Position numbers and translations under genes: made by a program. DNA of 64,000 nucleotides from Natronosporangium hydrolyticum (lineage in GTDB: Bacteria; Actinomycetota; Actinomycetes; Mycobacteriales; Micromonosporaceae). The notes beneath the pieces are model-generated. The model saw nothing but the letters and a program-made list of their open reading frames with translations, had not been told where the DNA came from and ran no database searches. Below, piece by piece: positions 49,767 through 59,370 of the stretch. Location of the stretch: positions 3,906,001 to 3,970,000 of the forward strand of contig NZ_CP070499.1 in the NCBI RefSeq assembly GCF_016925615.1. The letters are read 5' to 3'. Numbering within the stretch: position 1 is the stretch's first letter; each line of letters begins with the position of its first letter.

Positions 49767-51231
49767 GGCTGGCGAGGCGGGGCATGCCGAGCATGACGCC
49801 GGGGGCGCCGGCGGTCCGGGGAGCGTGACCCGCCTCGTACGCGTCACCGGCGCGAGTCCGGCGGTGGGCGCTCACCGGCGCGTCGGCGATCAGGTAGTGC
49901 GGCGCCGCCGAGGTGACCGTGGTGTAGACGACATCCCCGGGCCGGATACCGGAGTCGGAGTCGGAGTCGGCGGCGAAGTGGACCAGGCGGCCGTCGCGGG
50001 CCCGGCCGGAGAGCCGGCCGGTGGCCTCGTCCTTACGTCCCTCCCCGACCGCGACCAACACCTCCACCTCCCGGCCGATCTGCCGTTGGTGGTCGGCGAA
50101 GGTGATCTCCTCCACCAGCGCCACCAGCCGCTCGTACCGCTCCTGGACGACCGCCTTGGGCAGCTGGTCGGGCAGCTCGGCGGCGGGCGTACCCGGCCGC
50201 TTCGAATACTGGAACGTGAACGCGCCGGCGAACCGCGACTCCCGCACCACATCCAGCGTCGCCTGGAAATCCTCCTCGGTCTCGCCCGGGAACCCGACAA
50301 TGATGTCGGTGGTGATCGCCGCGTCCGGCATCGCCGCCCGGACCTTCTCCAGGATCGACAGGTAGCGCTGGGAGCGGTAGGAGCGCCGCATCGCCTTCAA
50401 CACCCGGTCGGAGCCGGACTGCAGCGGCATGTGCAGCTGGTGGCAGACGTTCGGGGTCTCGGCCATGGCCGCGATCACGTCGTCGGTGAAGTCTTTCGGG
50501 TGCGGGCTGGTGAACCGGACCCGCTCCAGCCCGTCGATGCCGCCGCAGGCGCGCAGCAGCTTGCCGAACGCGAGCCGATCACCGAACTCGACGCCGTAGG
50601 AGTTGACGTTCTGGCCGAGCAGGGTCACCTCCAGCACCCCTTCGGCGACCAGCGCCTCGACCTCGGCGAGGATCTCCCCCGGCCGGCGGTCGCGCTCCTT
50701 GCCGCGCAGGCTGGGCACGATGCAGAAGCTGCAGGTGTTGTTGCACCCGACAGAGATCGACACCCAGCCGGCGTAGGTGGATTCGCGCCGGGTCGGCAGG
50801 GTCGACGGGAAGGTCTCCAGCGCCTCCAGGATCTCCACCTCGGCGGCCTGGTTGTGCCGGGCCCGCTCCAGCAGCACCGGCAGCGCGCCCAGGTTGTGGG
50901 TGCCGAAGACCACGTCGACCCAGGGCGCCCGCTTGACGATCTCGCCCCGGTCCTTCTGCGCCAGGCAGCCGCCGACCGCGATCTGCATGCCAGGGTGGCG
51001 TTGCTTGACCGGCCGCAGGTGGCCGAGGTTGCCGTAGAGCCGGTTGTCGGCATTTTCCCGGACCGCGCAGGTGTTGAAGACGACGATATCCGCCGGCTCA
51101 TCCCCGACATGCCGGACATATCCGGCGGACTCGAGCATGCCGGAGATCCGCTCGGAGTCGTGCACGTTCATCTGGCAGCCGTACGTGCGGACCTCGTACG
51201 AGCGGGGTTCGGCGGTGGTGACGGTGCTCAT
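49759..51231 (-). CDS. miaB: tRNA-2-methylthio-N6-dimethylallyladenosine synthase
   Basis: A 490-residue radical-SAM methylthiotransferase that thiolates position 2 of i6A37 in tRNA. The N-terminal UPF0004 cluster ligands are in [19 protein letters not shown] and AVGGCLAQK; the radical SAM cluster is [14 protein letters not shown]; the TRAM domain ends it. ATG 51231 is preferred; an ATG 18 bases upstream has the same surroundings because ACCGAGATGAG is duplicated there. Confidence 0.95.
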   Translation of the reverse strand: MSTVTTAEPRSYEVRTYGCQMNVHDSERISGMLESAGYVRHVGDEPADIVVFNTCAVRENADNRLYGNLGHLRPVKQRHPGMQIAVGGCLAQKDRGEIVKRAPWVDVVFGTHNLGALPVLLERARHNQAAEVEILEALETFPSTLPTRRESTYAGWVSISVGCNNTCSFCIVPSLRGKERDRRPGEILAEVEALVAEGVLEVTLLGQNVNSYGVEFGDRLAFGKLLRACGGIDGLERVRFTSPHPKDFTDDVIAAMAETPNVCHQLHMPLQSGSDRVLKAMRRSYRSQRYLSILEKVRAAMPDAAITTDIIVGFPGETEEDFQATLDVVRESRFAGAFTFQYSKRPGTPAAELPDQLPKAVVQERYERLVALVEEITFADHQRQIGREVEVLVAVGEGRKDEATGRLSGRARDGRLVHFAADSDSDSGIRPGDVVYTTVTSAAPHYLIADAPVSAHRRTRAGDAYEAGHAPRTAGAPGVMLGMPRLASRS

Positions 51232-51323
51232 CTCGGTTGTCCAACTCATCTCGGGTGTCCAGGCTACCGGCTATCCTGACCCGACCACGGCCCCCGCCCC
51301 CACCCCCGCCCCCACTCGGGCTG

Positions 51324-51345
51324 ATCATGGACCTAGGTACATGAT
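51324..51345. repeat. Palindromic repeat element, copy 2
   Basis: A 22-base near-perfect palindrome: core ACCTAGGT with ATCATG and CATGAT arms and one mismatched pair beside the core. It lies between divergent miaB and a methyltransferase gene. It matches the copy at 49747 in inverted orientation. Confidence 0.65.
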
Positions 51346-51399
51346 TCGGGCCAGTTTCCGTCCCCAACCCCATGGTCAACTCACGAGAGGAGAGCGGGC

Positions 51400-52245
51400 G
51401 TGGAGGCAGCGTTGCGGTCCGCCGCCGAGACGGCGCCCGGTTTCATGCCGCCGCACGAAGGGCTCGCCCTCTACCAGGCCGCGGTGCAAGCCGCCGCAAC
51501 CAGCGGCCCGCTGCTGGAGATCGGCAGCTACTGCGGCAAGTCGACGATCTACCTCGCCGCGGCGGCCCGAGCCGCCAGTACCCGAGCCGCCAGTACCCGA
51601 GCCGCCAGTACCCGAGACACCGCCGCCCCGGTGATCACCCTTGACCACCACCGGGGCTCGGAGGAGCACCAGCCCGGTTGGGAGTATCACGATCCCGACC
51701 TGGTCGACCCGGTCACCGGCCGGATCGACACCCTGCCGGTGCTGCGCCGGGTGCTCGCCACCGCCGGCGTCGAAGACACCGTCACCGTCATCGTCGGGGA
51801 CTCCGCCACCGTAGCCGCGATCTGGGCCACCCCGCTGGCGCTACTATTCATCGACGGCGGCCACACCGACGCCGCCGCCCAGGCCGACTACCACGGCTGG
51901 GCGCCACACCTGCGCCCCGGCGGCCTGCTCGTCATCCACGACGTGTTCGAGGACCCGGCCGACGGCGGCCAGGCGCCGTACCGGATCTTCCGCACCGCCC
52001 TGGACCGCGACGGTTTCCATCAGGTCGCGGCTACCGGCTCACTGCGGGTGCTGCAGCGCGGCGAGACCGTGCAGTCGGGCACCCCCGCCAACTCGGCGGC
52101 GGTCGGCCCGGCCGGCAGCTCGCCACCGTCGAAGACCGCCCGGGTCGCCGGCTCACCGGCCAGCGCCGCGTCGGCGAGCAGCACCGCACCGGCGGTCCAG
52201 GAGGTTCGTTCCTCCGGCCACACCGCCCGGTCCGGCACCACATAG
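51400..52245 (+). CDS. Class I SAM-dependent methyltransferase (CmcI/Methyltransf_24-like)
   Basis: A methyltransferase whose core ends near residue 210. Motif I is LLEIGSYCGKSTIYLAAAAR, and LLFIDGGHTDAAAQADYHGW plus GGLLVIHDVFEDP are typical of the CmcI-like group. Three Ala-Ser-Thr-Arg-Ala repeats follow motif I (15-base tandem repeat at 51570-51620). The last 75 residues overlap the opposite gene by 226 bases and look like an accidental extension (SAASASSTAP), so a stop may have been lost. GTG 51400 has GAGAGGAG. It converges on the glycan-like gene set. Confidence 0.82.
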   Translation: MEAALRSAAETAPGFMPPHEGLALYQAAVQAAATSGPLLEIGSYCGKSTIYLAAAARAASTRAASTRAASTRDTAAPVITLDHHRGSEEHQPGWEYHDPDLVDPVTGRIDTLPVLRRVLATAGVEDTVTVIVGDSATVAAIWATPLALLFIDGGHTDAAAQADYHGWAPHLRPGGLLVIHDVFEDPADGGQAPYRIFRTALDRDGFHQVAATGSLRVLQRGETVQSGTPANSAAVGPAGSSPPSKTARVAGSPASAASASSTAPAVQEVRSSGHTARSGTT

Positions 52246-53117
52246 CCGGTCCAGTACGAGCCGTCACCGCAGCGCAGCCGCTGCACCTGCCGGAGCAGCC
52301 GGCGAGCCGGACCGGAGCGCCCCACCGCCCACAGCGACAGCGCCAACTCGCAGGTCTCGGCGACGGTCACCCAGGGCCGGTCGGCGACGCAGCGGGCACC
52401 CCACTCCGCCACCACGAAACCCTCCCAGCCGGCGGCGAGCCGGGTCCGCGCCGGCTCACCCCGCAGCGCACCGCCGAGCACCGGGTAATACCAGTCCATC
52501 GAGTACCGGGTACGCGGCGAGAACCGCTCCGGGTGGGCGAGGATGGCGTGCCGCAGCGTGGCCGCGGCCAGCTCCCACTCGGGTCGGGGCTGGTTCAGCA
52601 GCCGCCCGATCGCCGCGGCGCACCGGAGACTGTGGTGGATGCTCGCCGATCCGGAGAGCAGCGCCTCACCGGCCGGGTCGCCGTCGACACCCCGGGCCCA
52701 GTCCACCTCGCCGCCGCTGGCCTGCAGCCCCAGGACAAACTCGACGGCGGCACCCAACGTCGGCCAAAGCCGCGCCAGCCACCGCCGGTCGCCGGTGGAC
52801 AGGTAGTGGTGCCACATCCCCACCCCGAGGTACGCGGTGAAGTTGGCATCCCGGACCGGGTCGGTCACCCGATCGTCGCGGTAGCCGCGGCACCACGAGC
52901 CGTCCGGGTTCTGGGTGGCCACCAACCATTCGTACGCGGCGGCGGCCGCCGCTGGCCGGCCCGCCACATCCAGCGCCATCGCCGCCTCGACGTGGTCCCA
53001 CGGGTCGGTCTCTCCGCCCGCCTCCCACGGGATCTGCCCGTCCGGCCGCTGCAGGCCCGCGATGTACGCCGCGGTCTGGATGATCATGCTCTGGTCGAGC
53101 ACGCCGCCGGTGCTCAC
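52020..53117 (-). CDS. Prenyltransferase-like (alpha/alpha toroid) protein
   Basis: A 365-residue protein with repeated Gln-Asn/Arg-Pro-Asp-Gly-Ser/Gln turns (YIAGLQRPDGQIPWEAGG, WLVATQNPDGSWCRGYRDD, LRCGDGSYWTGYVV) that fit the squalene-cyclase/prenyltransferase or six-hairpin glycosidase fold. It lacks an obvious DxDD cyclase motif and may instead cleave or bind glycans. GTG 53117 overlaps the stop of the next methyltransferase (GTGA). Its C-terminal 75 residues overlap the opposite methyltransferase gene. Confidence 0.75.
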   Translation of the reverse strand: MSTGGVLDQSMIIQTAAYIAGLQRPDGQIPWEAGGETDPWDHVEAAMALDVAGRPAAAAAAYEWLVATQNPDGSWCRGYRDDRVTDPVRDANFTAYLGVGMWHHYLSTGDRRWLARLWPTLGAAVEFVLGLQASGGEVDWARGVDGDPAGEALLSGSASIHHSLRCAAAIGRLLNQPRPEWELAAATLRHAILAHPERFSPRTRYSMDWYYPVLGGALRGEPARTRLAAGWEGFVVAEWGARCVADRPWVTVAETCELALSLWAVGRSGPARRLLRQVQRLRCGDGSYWTGYVVPDRAVWPEERTSWTAGAVLLADAALAGEPATRAVFDGGELPAGPTAAELAGVPDCTVSPRCSTRSEPVAAT

Positions 53118-53830
53118 CCGGGCTCCTTGTGCGCGTACACCACCAGACTCTTGCCGAGCACCGGGTTGAGCAGCCGCTCCGTCCGCCTCGTCCACCATGG
53201 ACCACGCAGGATGTCGTGGACGAGCAGTCGATGGTATGCCCGCACCGGCCACGCCCGGTCGGCCCGGTCACCGAACAGGCAACGCAGCCACCAGTACGGC
53301 GAGTGGAGCGCGTGGGCGTGGTGGGTGTGTTCCGGGACGAGCCCGACCCGCCGCAGCCGGGCCCGCAGCTGCCGCCCCCGGTAGATCCGGACGTGGCCGC
53401 CGGGGACCTGGTGGTACTCGGTGGAGAGCGCCCAGCAGATCCGCTCCGGCCACCACCGGGGCACGGTCACCGCCGCCACACCGCCCGGCCGAAGCACCCG
53501 GGCCAGCTCCGCCATCGCCATCTCGTCGTCGGGTACGTGCTCCAGCACCTCGGCGGCGACCACCACGTCGAACGACTCGTCCGGGAACGGCAGCCGCCGG
53601 ACATCGCCGCGGACCGCCAGCGCCCCGGCGCCGGCCGGCACCTCGCCGGCCTGGCGCATCGCCGCCACCATGTCGCTGACCTCGGCCAGCGCGTCGGTGT
53701 CCCAGTCCAGGGCGACCACCGGCAGCCCCTGCCGGACCAGCGCGAACGCGTGACGGCCCTGGCCGCAGCCGATGTCGAGGGCCCGACCGCCCGGGGTGCC
53801 GGCCAGCCGGGCCGGGTCGATCGTCAGCAC
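53114..53830 (-). CDS. Class I SAM-dependent methyltransferase
   Basis: A 238-residue methyltransferase: RALDIGCGQGRHAFALVRQG, VVALDWDTDALAEV, FDVVVAAEVLEHVPDDEMAM and VLRPGGVAAVTVPRWWPERI. The C-terminal half (FGDRADRAWPVRAYHRLLVH) is variable and helical. GTG 53830 overlaps the end of the GT4 gene, so it is coupled between it and the prenyltransferase-like gene. Probably modifies a sugar or lipid in the same pathway. Confidence 0.88.
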   Translation of the reverse strand: MLTIDPARLAGTPGGRALDIGCGQGRHAFALVRQGLPVVALDWDTDALAEVSDMVAAMRQAGEVPAGAGALAVRGDVRRLPFPDESFDVVVAAEVLEHVPDDEMAMAELARVLRPGGVAAVTVPRWWPERICWALSTEYHQVPGGHVRIYRGRQLRARLRRVGLVPEHTHHAHALHSPYWWLRCLFGDRADRAWPVRAYHRLLVHDILRGPWWTRRTERLLNPVLGKSLVVYAHKEPG

Positions 53831-55083
53831 CCGGCCACCTCCCGGCCGGCGCGCACCCGCCGGTAGCTGCTCACCGTCCGGGCGGCGGCGGCGCGCCAGC
53901 TGAACGAGGCGGTGACCCGGGCGCGGCCGGCAGCGCCCAGCCGTTGCCGCAACGGCGGGTCGTCGAGCAGGCGACCGATGGCGGCGGCGAGCGCCGACCC
54001 GTCACCGGGGGGCACCAGCAGCGCCGCCTCCCCGTCCGGGCCGGCGACCTCCGGCAGCGCCCCAGCGGTGGTCGCCACCACCGGGGTGGCGCAGGCCATG
54101 GCCTCCACCACCGGCAACGAGAATCCTTCGAAGAGCGACGGCACCACCGCCACCTCGGCGCTGGCCAGCTCGCCGATCAGCGCGGTCTCGCTGAGCCGGC
54201 CGGTGAACCGGACCGCCCCGCCGAGGTCGTAGCGGCGCATCGCCGCGGCGACCGCACCGCCGGGCCGGGTGGAGCCGACCACCACCAGCTCGACCTGCCG
54301 CTCGGTGCGCAGCTTCGCCACCGCCTCCAGCAGCGGCACCAACCCTTTGAGCGGGACGTCCGCGCTGGCGGTGGTGACCAGCCGGCCGGGCACCCGGGGC
54401 GTCGCGGGGTCAGCCCGGAACCGGTCGGTGTCGACCCCGATCGGAACCACGTCGATCCGGTCCGGGGGCACGCTCAGGTGGGTGGTGATCTGTTGTCGCG
54501 ACGCTTCGGACACGGTCACCACCCGAGGCAGCCGGCGGGCCACCCGCCGCTGCATCCGGGTGAAGGCGTACCAGCGGCGTTTCGACCAACGCCGCAGACC
54601 GGTGGCGGCCGCCAGCTCCAGCTGCCGGTCGATCTGGATCGGATGGTGAATGGTGGTCACCAGCGGCAACCCGAGCCGGCCGAGGCCGAGCAGGCCGTAG
54701 CCGAGCGTCTGGTTGTCGTGGACCACATCGAACCGATGCCGGTGCGCCGCCAGCAGCCGGCGCGCTCGCAGCGAGAAGGTCAATGGCTCCGGGAAACCCC
54801 CGGTCACCATGGTGGCGGTCTCCAGCACATCCACCAGGTCGCGGTACTCCCGCAGCGCGGGCCACCGGAACGGGTCGGGTTCCCGGTAGAGGTCGAGGCT
54901 CGGCACCGGGGTGAGAGTCACCGCGTCAACCAGCTCCGGATAGGGCTGGCCGGCGAAGACCTCGACGTGGTGGCCCAGGTCGCTCAGGGCCCGACTCAGC
55001 TGCCGAACGTAGACACCCTGACCGCCGCAGAAAGGGTTGCCCCGGTAGGTGAGCAGCGCGACCCGCAGTGGCCCGTCCTCCAC
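53824..55083 (-). CDS. GT4-family glycosyltransferase
   Basis: A 419-residue retaining glycosyltransferase (GT-B fold). The acceptor half starts VALLTYRGNPFCGGQGVYVR and has VTTIHHPIQIDRQLEL. The donor half has VVPIGVDTDRFR, ADVPLKGLVPLLEAV and the E-x7-E motif (PSLFEGFSLPVVEAMACATP). It is cytoplasmic and uses a nucleotide sugar. It heads the overlapping GT4-methyltransferase-prenyltransferase-like set, whose product is unknown. Confidence 0.9.
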   Translation of the reverse strand: MEDGPLRVALLTYRGNPFCGGQGVYVRQLSRALSDLGHHVEVFAGQPYPELVDAVTLTPVPSLDLYREPDPFRWPALREYRDLVDVLETATMVTGGFPEPLTFSLRARRLLAAHRHRFDVVHDNQTLGYGLLGLGRLGLPLVTTIHHPIQIDRQLELAAATGLRRWSKRRWYAFTRMQRRVARRLPRVVTVSEASRQQITTHLSVPPDRIDVVPIGVDTDRFRADPATPRVPGRLVTTASADVPLKGLVPLLEAVAKLRTERQVELVVVGSTRPGGAVAAAMRRYDLGGAVRFTGRLSETALIGELASAEVAVVPSLFEGFSLPVVEAMACATPVVATTAGALPEVAGPDGEAALLVPPGDGSALAAAIGRLLDDPPLRQRLGAAGRARVTASFSWRAAAARTVSSYRRVRAGREVAGC

Positions 55084-55144
55084 TCACACCCTCCCCGATC
55101 CGGCCTCGCCGTACGATACCGTGCGCCGAGGATACCGTGAGGGG

Positions 55145-56842
55145 TCAGCGGGCGGTCTCGGTGGCGCGCAACTCCCGGACCACGGTCACCCGCACCTGCC
55201 CCGGGTAGGTGAGCTCCTCCTCGATCTGCTTTGCCACGTCGCGAGCCAGCACCGCCGCACCGATATCGTCGACCTGCTCGGGGTGGACCATCACCCGGAC
55301 CTCGCGGCCGGCCTGCATGGCGTAGACCTTCTCGACCCCGGGCTTGCCGACGGCGATCTCCTCGATCCGCTCCAACCGGCTGATGTACGCGGACAGTCCT
55401 TCCCGCCGGGCCCCCGGACGGGCACCGGAGCAGGCGTCGGCGGCCTGGGTCAGGACCGCCTCGACGGTCTGCGGTGTGATCTCGTTGTGATGGGCTTCGA
55501 TGGCGTGCACCACCTCGTCGGACTCCCCGTAGCGCCGGGCGACGTCAGCGCCGACCTTGGCGTGCGACCCCTCCACTTCGTGGGTGAGCGCCTTGCCGAT
55601 GTCGTGCAGGAAGGCCGCCCGCTTCGCCGCCCGCGCCTGGGCCGGCTCCAACCGCAGCTCGCTGGCGAGCAGACCGGCGATGTGCGCGGTCTCGACCAGG
55701 TGCCGGAGCACGTTCTGCCCGTAGCTGGTGCGGTAACGTAGCCGGCCGAGCAGGGTCACCAGCTCGGGATGCAGATCGGTGATGCCCACCTCCAGCAGCG
55801 CCTCCTCTGCCGCCCGTTGACACAGCTCCGCGACGTCCTGCTGGGCGGCGGCGGCGACCTCCTCGATCCGGTGTGGATGGATCCGGCCGTCGGCGACCAG
55901 CCGTTCCATCGTCACTCGGGCCACTTCGCGCCGCACCGGGTCGAAGCAGGAGAGCAGCACCGCCTCGGGAGTGTCGTCGACGATCAGGTTGACGCCGGTG
56001 ACTGATTCGAAGGCCCGGATGTTGCGGCCTTCCCGGCCGATGATCCGCCCCTTCATGTCGTCACTGGGCAGGTGCAGGACGCTGACGGTGCTCTCCGTGG
56101 TCTGGTCGCTGGCGACCCGTTGAATCGCCTCGGCGACCAGGTGACGGGCCCGCGCCTCGCCAGTCCGCCGCGCCTCGGCCTCCAGATCGCGGACAAGCAC
56201 CGCCGCTTCCCGCTTGGCCTGCTCTTCGATGCCGGCGACGAGCTCAGCACGGGCGGCGTCCGCGGTCAGGCCCGCGATCCGTTCCAGTTCGGCGTGGACG
56301 GTCTGGTGGGCGGCGGCGAGCACGGCTTGTTCGTCGGCGAGCGCGCTGGTGTGCCGGGCCAGCTCCGCTTCGGCGGTGGCGAGCCGCTTCTCCCGCTCGG
56401 CCAGCCGGGTCGCCTCGTCGGCGTGGCGGCGTTCCCGCTCGTCCAGCCGGGTCGACCGGCGTTCCAGCTCGGCGGCCCGCTCCTTGAGCCCGGTGAGGCG
56501 TTCCTGCGCCTCGGTGGTGAGGGCGGCGACCTCGCGTTCGGCGCTGCGCCGGGCCGCCTCCCGCAGCTGCTCCGCTTCGCGTTCAGCCTGGCGGTGGGCG
56601 CGGGCCAGTAGCTCCTCGGCCTCGGCCTGGGCCTGGGCCTGGGCCTGGGCGGCGGCGTCGGCGCTGGCGGTCGCCGAGCGGGTCGCCGAAGGTGCGGTCG
56701 CCACGGCGTCGCTGCGCCCCCGCGGGCTCGCCAGCCGGGTGTCGAGGCGCCGGACGTACCGGACCCCCCAGCCAAGTGCCGTTACGACGGTGGCGCTGAG
56801 CGCTATCACCATCGTCACCAACGTCAACTCGACCGCGGTCAT
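55145..56842 (-). CDS. rny: Ribonuclease Y
   Basis: A 565-residue membrane endoribonuclease. One N-terminal helix (LTLVTMVIALSATVVTALGW), a coiled coil with an Ala-Gln dipeptide repeat (AQAQAQAQAEAEELL) to about 230, a KH domain (DDMKGRIIGREGRNIRAFES) and an HD domain (AAKRAAFLHDIGKALTHEVE, the catalytic His-Asp pair). It probably starts mRNA decay at the membrane. AAGGGAG precedes the ATG. RNase Y is less usual in actinobacteria than RNase E/J; its place next to recX is notable. Confidence 0.94.
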   Translation of the reverse strand: MTAVELTLVTMVIALSATVVTALGWGVRYVRRLDTRLASPRGRSDAVATAPSATRSATASADAAAQAQAQAQAEAEELLARAHRQAEREAEQLREAARRSAEREVAALTTEAQERLTGLKERAAELERRSTRLDERERRHADEATRLAEREKRLATAEAELARHTSALADEQAVLAAAHQTVHAELERIAGLTADAARAELVAGIEEQAKREAAVLVRDLEAEARRTGEARARHLVAEAIQRVASDQTTESTVSVLHLPSDDMKGRIIGREGRNIRAFESVTGVNLIVDDTPEAVLLSCFDPVRREVARVTMERLVADGRIHPHRIEEVAAAAQQDVAELCQRAAEEALLEVGITDLHPELVTLLGRLRYRTSYGQNVLRHLVETAHIAGLLASELRLEPAQARAAKRAAFLHDIGKALTHEVEGSHAKVGADVARRYGESDEVVHAIEAHHNEITPQTVEAVLTQAADACSGARPGARREGLSAYISRLERIEEIAVGKPGVEKVYAMQAGREVRVMVHPEQVDDIGAAVLARDVAKQIEEELTYPGQVRVTVVRELRATETAR

Positions 56843-56875
56843 GGCGGTCTCCCTTCGCCCGTGGCGGCACCGTTA

Positions 56876-57422
56876 GGCGCCGCCGCCGCCGTGGAAGGTG
56901 ACGAGACCTGCGTCGCCGCGAAGCTGACCGGCAGTGGACCGGGCCCCTGACCAGCGCGAACTACACGATCGGCGGGGCGCCGAGGCGCCCGTCGATCGCG
57001 CTCACCCGGATCATGGGTACACAACGCCGTCGTCGGCTCGGCTCGGCCGGCGACGGCGCTTCGGTACACTGATGTCTAACGATATCGACGGCGCCCCTCC
57101 CGACCGCCGAGTCGCGGGCGGGACGAGGCCGACGCATCATCCGACAGTTGTCGATGTGTTGCGCGGCACCTCTCAGAAGTGTTGCTCGACTGTTATCCGG
57201 TCAATCTTGCGCGGTTAGCTCCGCTATGGTCTGCCACATTCCTGTACTGGCGAGGCTAGGCCCAGATAACGATTTGGTCAAGGGGCCGAAGGGATCGACC
57301 TACATCGCTCGACTCGCAAACCAGGGCAAACTGCCGAGTATTTTTACGGTGAGTGTCGAAAGTGTTGCCCTTCGGAGAGGGTGGCCACGGGTGTGTATGT
57401 GGACCCCGGTGACGGGCACCTA
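56876..57422. other. Long intergenic region between rny and recX
   Basis: No convincing gene. On the plus strand a 48-codon frame (57072-57218, MSNDIDGAPPDRRVAGG start) follows GGTACACT and is unproven. The part 57120-57380 has lower GC than the rest of the window. The region holds the hairpin noted at 56966. Confidence 0.4.
56966..56998. terminator. Strong hairpin upstream of rny
   Basis: GGGCGCC (56975-56981) and GGCGCCC (56984-56990) pair, and the flanks CGATCGGCG and CGTCGATCG extend the stem with one bulge. On the minus strand it lies about 124 bases before the rny start, so it could end the recA-recX transcript or fold in the rny leader. Confidence 0.5.
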
Positions 57423-58121
57423 CTACGCCGGGGTCTCCGGCTCCCGATCGACGCTCTCATGCGGGTCACCGACGTCGGCTGCCCACGCGTCGGGGTCGAG
57501 GTGGTCGGCCACCTCCGCGGTCCGCTCGTCGGCGGCGAGCGCCTCTTTCACCACCCGGAACGCCAAACCGGGAGGGTAGCCCTTGCGGGCAAGCATCCCG
57601 ACCAGCCGCCGCAGCAACGCCTGCGGCTCGCCGCGGGCGGTGCGAAGCTTGCGCGCCACCAACTCCCGCGCCGTCGCCAGCTCGGTTTCGGAGTCCAGCT
57701 CCGCCAACGCCTCACCAGCCGTCTCGGAGTCGACCCCGCGCCGCCGTAGCTCCTGCCCGAGCGCCCGACTGGCTAGGCCACGGCTGTGATGGCGGCTACT
57801 CACCCAGGCTCGAGCGAAGGCGGCGTCGTCGATCATGCCGACCTCGCTATACCGCGCCAGCACCTCCGACGCGACCTCGTCCGGGATGCCCTGGCGCTGC
57901 AGCGTCTGAGCCAGCTCGGCCCGGGTGCGGGGTCGCACCGCCAGCTGGCGGAGGCAGATCTCCCGGGCCCGCTCCGCCGGATCACGGACCTCCGGCGGAT
58001 CACGGACCTCCGGCGGATCAGTCGACGACGGCTGCTGCTCCGCAGCCGCGCGAGGACGCCGGGCACGGGGCGGCGCCGCATCCCAGCCACGCCCCGTGCG
58101 CCCGCGACGCTTCCCGGTCAC
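57423..58121 (-). CDS. recX: RecA regulator RecX
   Basis: A 232-residue RecX with an added N-terminal half. The family core is at about 60-200 (ICLRQLAVRPRTRAELAQTL, MIDDAAFARAWVSSRHHSRG, LRRLVGMLARKGYPPGLAFR). The first 55 residues are basic and Pro-rich with a duplicated Asp-Pro-Pro-Glu-Val-Arg. GTG 58121 begins four bases after the recA stop, so it is cotranscribed; RecX limits RecA filaments. Confidence 0.95.
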   Translation of the reverse strand: MTGKRRGRTGRGWDAAPPRARRPRAAAEQQPSSTDPPEVRDPPEVRDPAERAREICLRQLAVRPRTRAELAQTLQRQGIPDEVASEVLARYSEVGMIDDAAFARAWVSSRHHSRGLASRALGQELRRRGVDSETAGEALAELDSETELATARELVARKLRTARGEPQALLRRLVGMLARKGYPPGLAFRVVKEALAADERTAEVADHLDPDAWAADVGDPHESVDREPETPA

Positions 58122-58125
58122 CGGA

Positions 58126-59169
58126 TCAGAAGTCGACCGGCGGCAACGGCTGGCCACCCGTCTCGTCCGCGACCTTGCCGACGCCGAGCTTCTCCAGGAT
58201 CCGCTTCTCGATCTCCGCGGCGACGTCTGGATTCTCCGCCAGGAACTTCCGGGCATTTTCCTTGCCCTGCCCGAGCTGGTCGCCGTCGTAGGTATACCAG
58301 GCGCCGGACTTCCGGATGATCGACTGCTCCACCCCGACATCGATCAGCGAGCCTTCGCGAGAGATCCCGCGACCGTAGAGAATATCCATCTCCGCCTGCT
58401 TGAACGGCGCGGAGACCTTATTTTTCACAACCTTGACCCGGGTCCGGTTGCCGACGACGTCGGTGCCGTCCTTCAGGCTCTCGATCCGCCGCACATCCAG
58501 CCGTACCGAAGCGTAGAACTTCAACGCCCGGCCACCAGAGGTGGTCTCCGGCGACCCGAACATGACGCCGACCTTCTCCCGGAGCTGGTTGATGAAGATC
58601 GCGGTGGTGCCGGAGTTGTTCAACGCCCCGGTGAGCTTGCGCAGCGCCTGGCTCATCAACCGGGCCTGCAACCCGACGTGGCTGTCTCCCATCTCGCCCT
58701 CGATCTCGGCCCGCGGCACCAGCGCCGCGACCGAGTCGATCACGATCACGTCCAACGCCCCGGAACGGATCAGCATGTCGGCGATCTCCAGCGCCTGCTC
58801 ACCGGTGTCGGGCTGGGAAACCAGCAACGAGTCGGTGTCCACCCCGATCGCCTTCGCATAATCAGGGTCGAGAGCGTGCTCCGCGTCGATGAACGCGGCG
58901 TTACCCCCGGAACGCTGGGCGCTCGCCACCGCGTGGAGCGCCAGCGTGGTCTTACCGCCGGCCTCCGGACCGTAGATCTCGACCACCCGGCCACGGGGCA
59001 GGCCACCGACGCCGAGCGCCACGTCGAGCGCGATCGACCCGGTCGGGATCACCGCCATCTCGACCACCGGTCGCTCACCCAGTCGCATGACCGAGCCCTT
59101 GCCATACTGCTTGTCGATCTGCGCGAGCGCGAGCTCTAACGCCTTTTCCTTGTCGGGCACTGCTGCCAT
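58126..59169 (-). CDS. recA: Recombinase RecA
   Basis: A 347-residue RecA. Walker A is GPEAGGKTT, Walker B is [20 protein letters not shown], and the DNA-binding loops L1 and L2 follow with [20 protein letters not shown]. It promotes strand exchange and LexA cleavage. ATG 59169 gives the typical start [18 protein letters not shown]; the upstream frame is open but not RecA-like, although a GTG at 59217 is possible. No intein is present, unlike in some mycobacteria. Confidence 0.98.
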   Translation of the reverse strand: MAAVPDKEKALELALAQIDKQYGKGSVMRLGERPVVEMAVIPTGSIALDVALGVGGLPRGRVVEIYGPEAGGKTTLALHAVASAQRSGGNAAFIDAEHALDPDYAKAIGVDTDSLLVSQPDTGEQALEIADMLIRSGALDVIVIDSVAALVPRAEIEGEMGDSHVGLQARLMSQALRKLTGALNNSGTTAIFINQLREKVGVMFGSPETTSGGRALKFYASVRLDVRRIESLKDGTDVVGNRTRVKVVKNKVSAPFKQAEMDILYGRGISREGSLIDVGVEQSIIRKSGAWYTYDGDQLGQGKENARKFLAENPDVAAEIEKRILEKLGVGKVADETGGQPLPPVDF

Positions 59170-59313
59170 CGTCCCCGCTCCTGCCCCACTCTGATCACTC
59201 TTCGGTTTCTTCGCCACCCGGACACCGTAAGCGGTTGGTCCGACAAACGACAGGCAACCGGCCGCAGCCTGTGGATGGGCCGACCGTGGATGGGCCGACC
59301 TGTGGACAATAGC

Positions 59314-59327
59314 CGAACGTGCGTACG
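59314..59327. promoter_or_regulatory. LexA box upstream of recA
   Basis: CGAACGTGCGTACG matches the CGAAC-N4-GTTCG SOS box with one change, 145 bases before the recA start. Confidence 0.7.
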
Positions 59328-59370
59328 ATAGCGCGGCGACGCGCCGACCAGCGAGCAGGAGTCGGGTCAC

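Noticed and set aside
57148-57579. 143-codon plus-strand frame between rny and recX
   Set aside because: Its second half is antisense to recX and the first half has no family features or ribosome site.
58126-59169. Intein in recA
   Set aside because: RecA motifs are continuous and the length is normal, so none is present.
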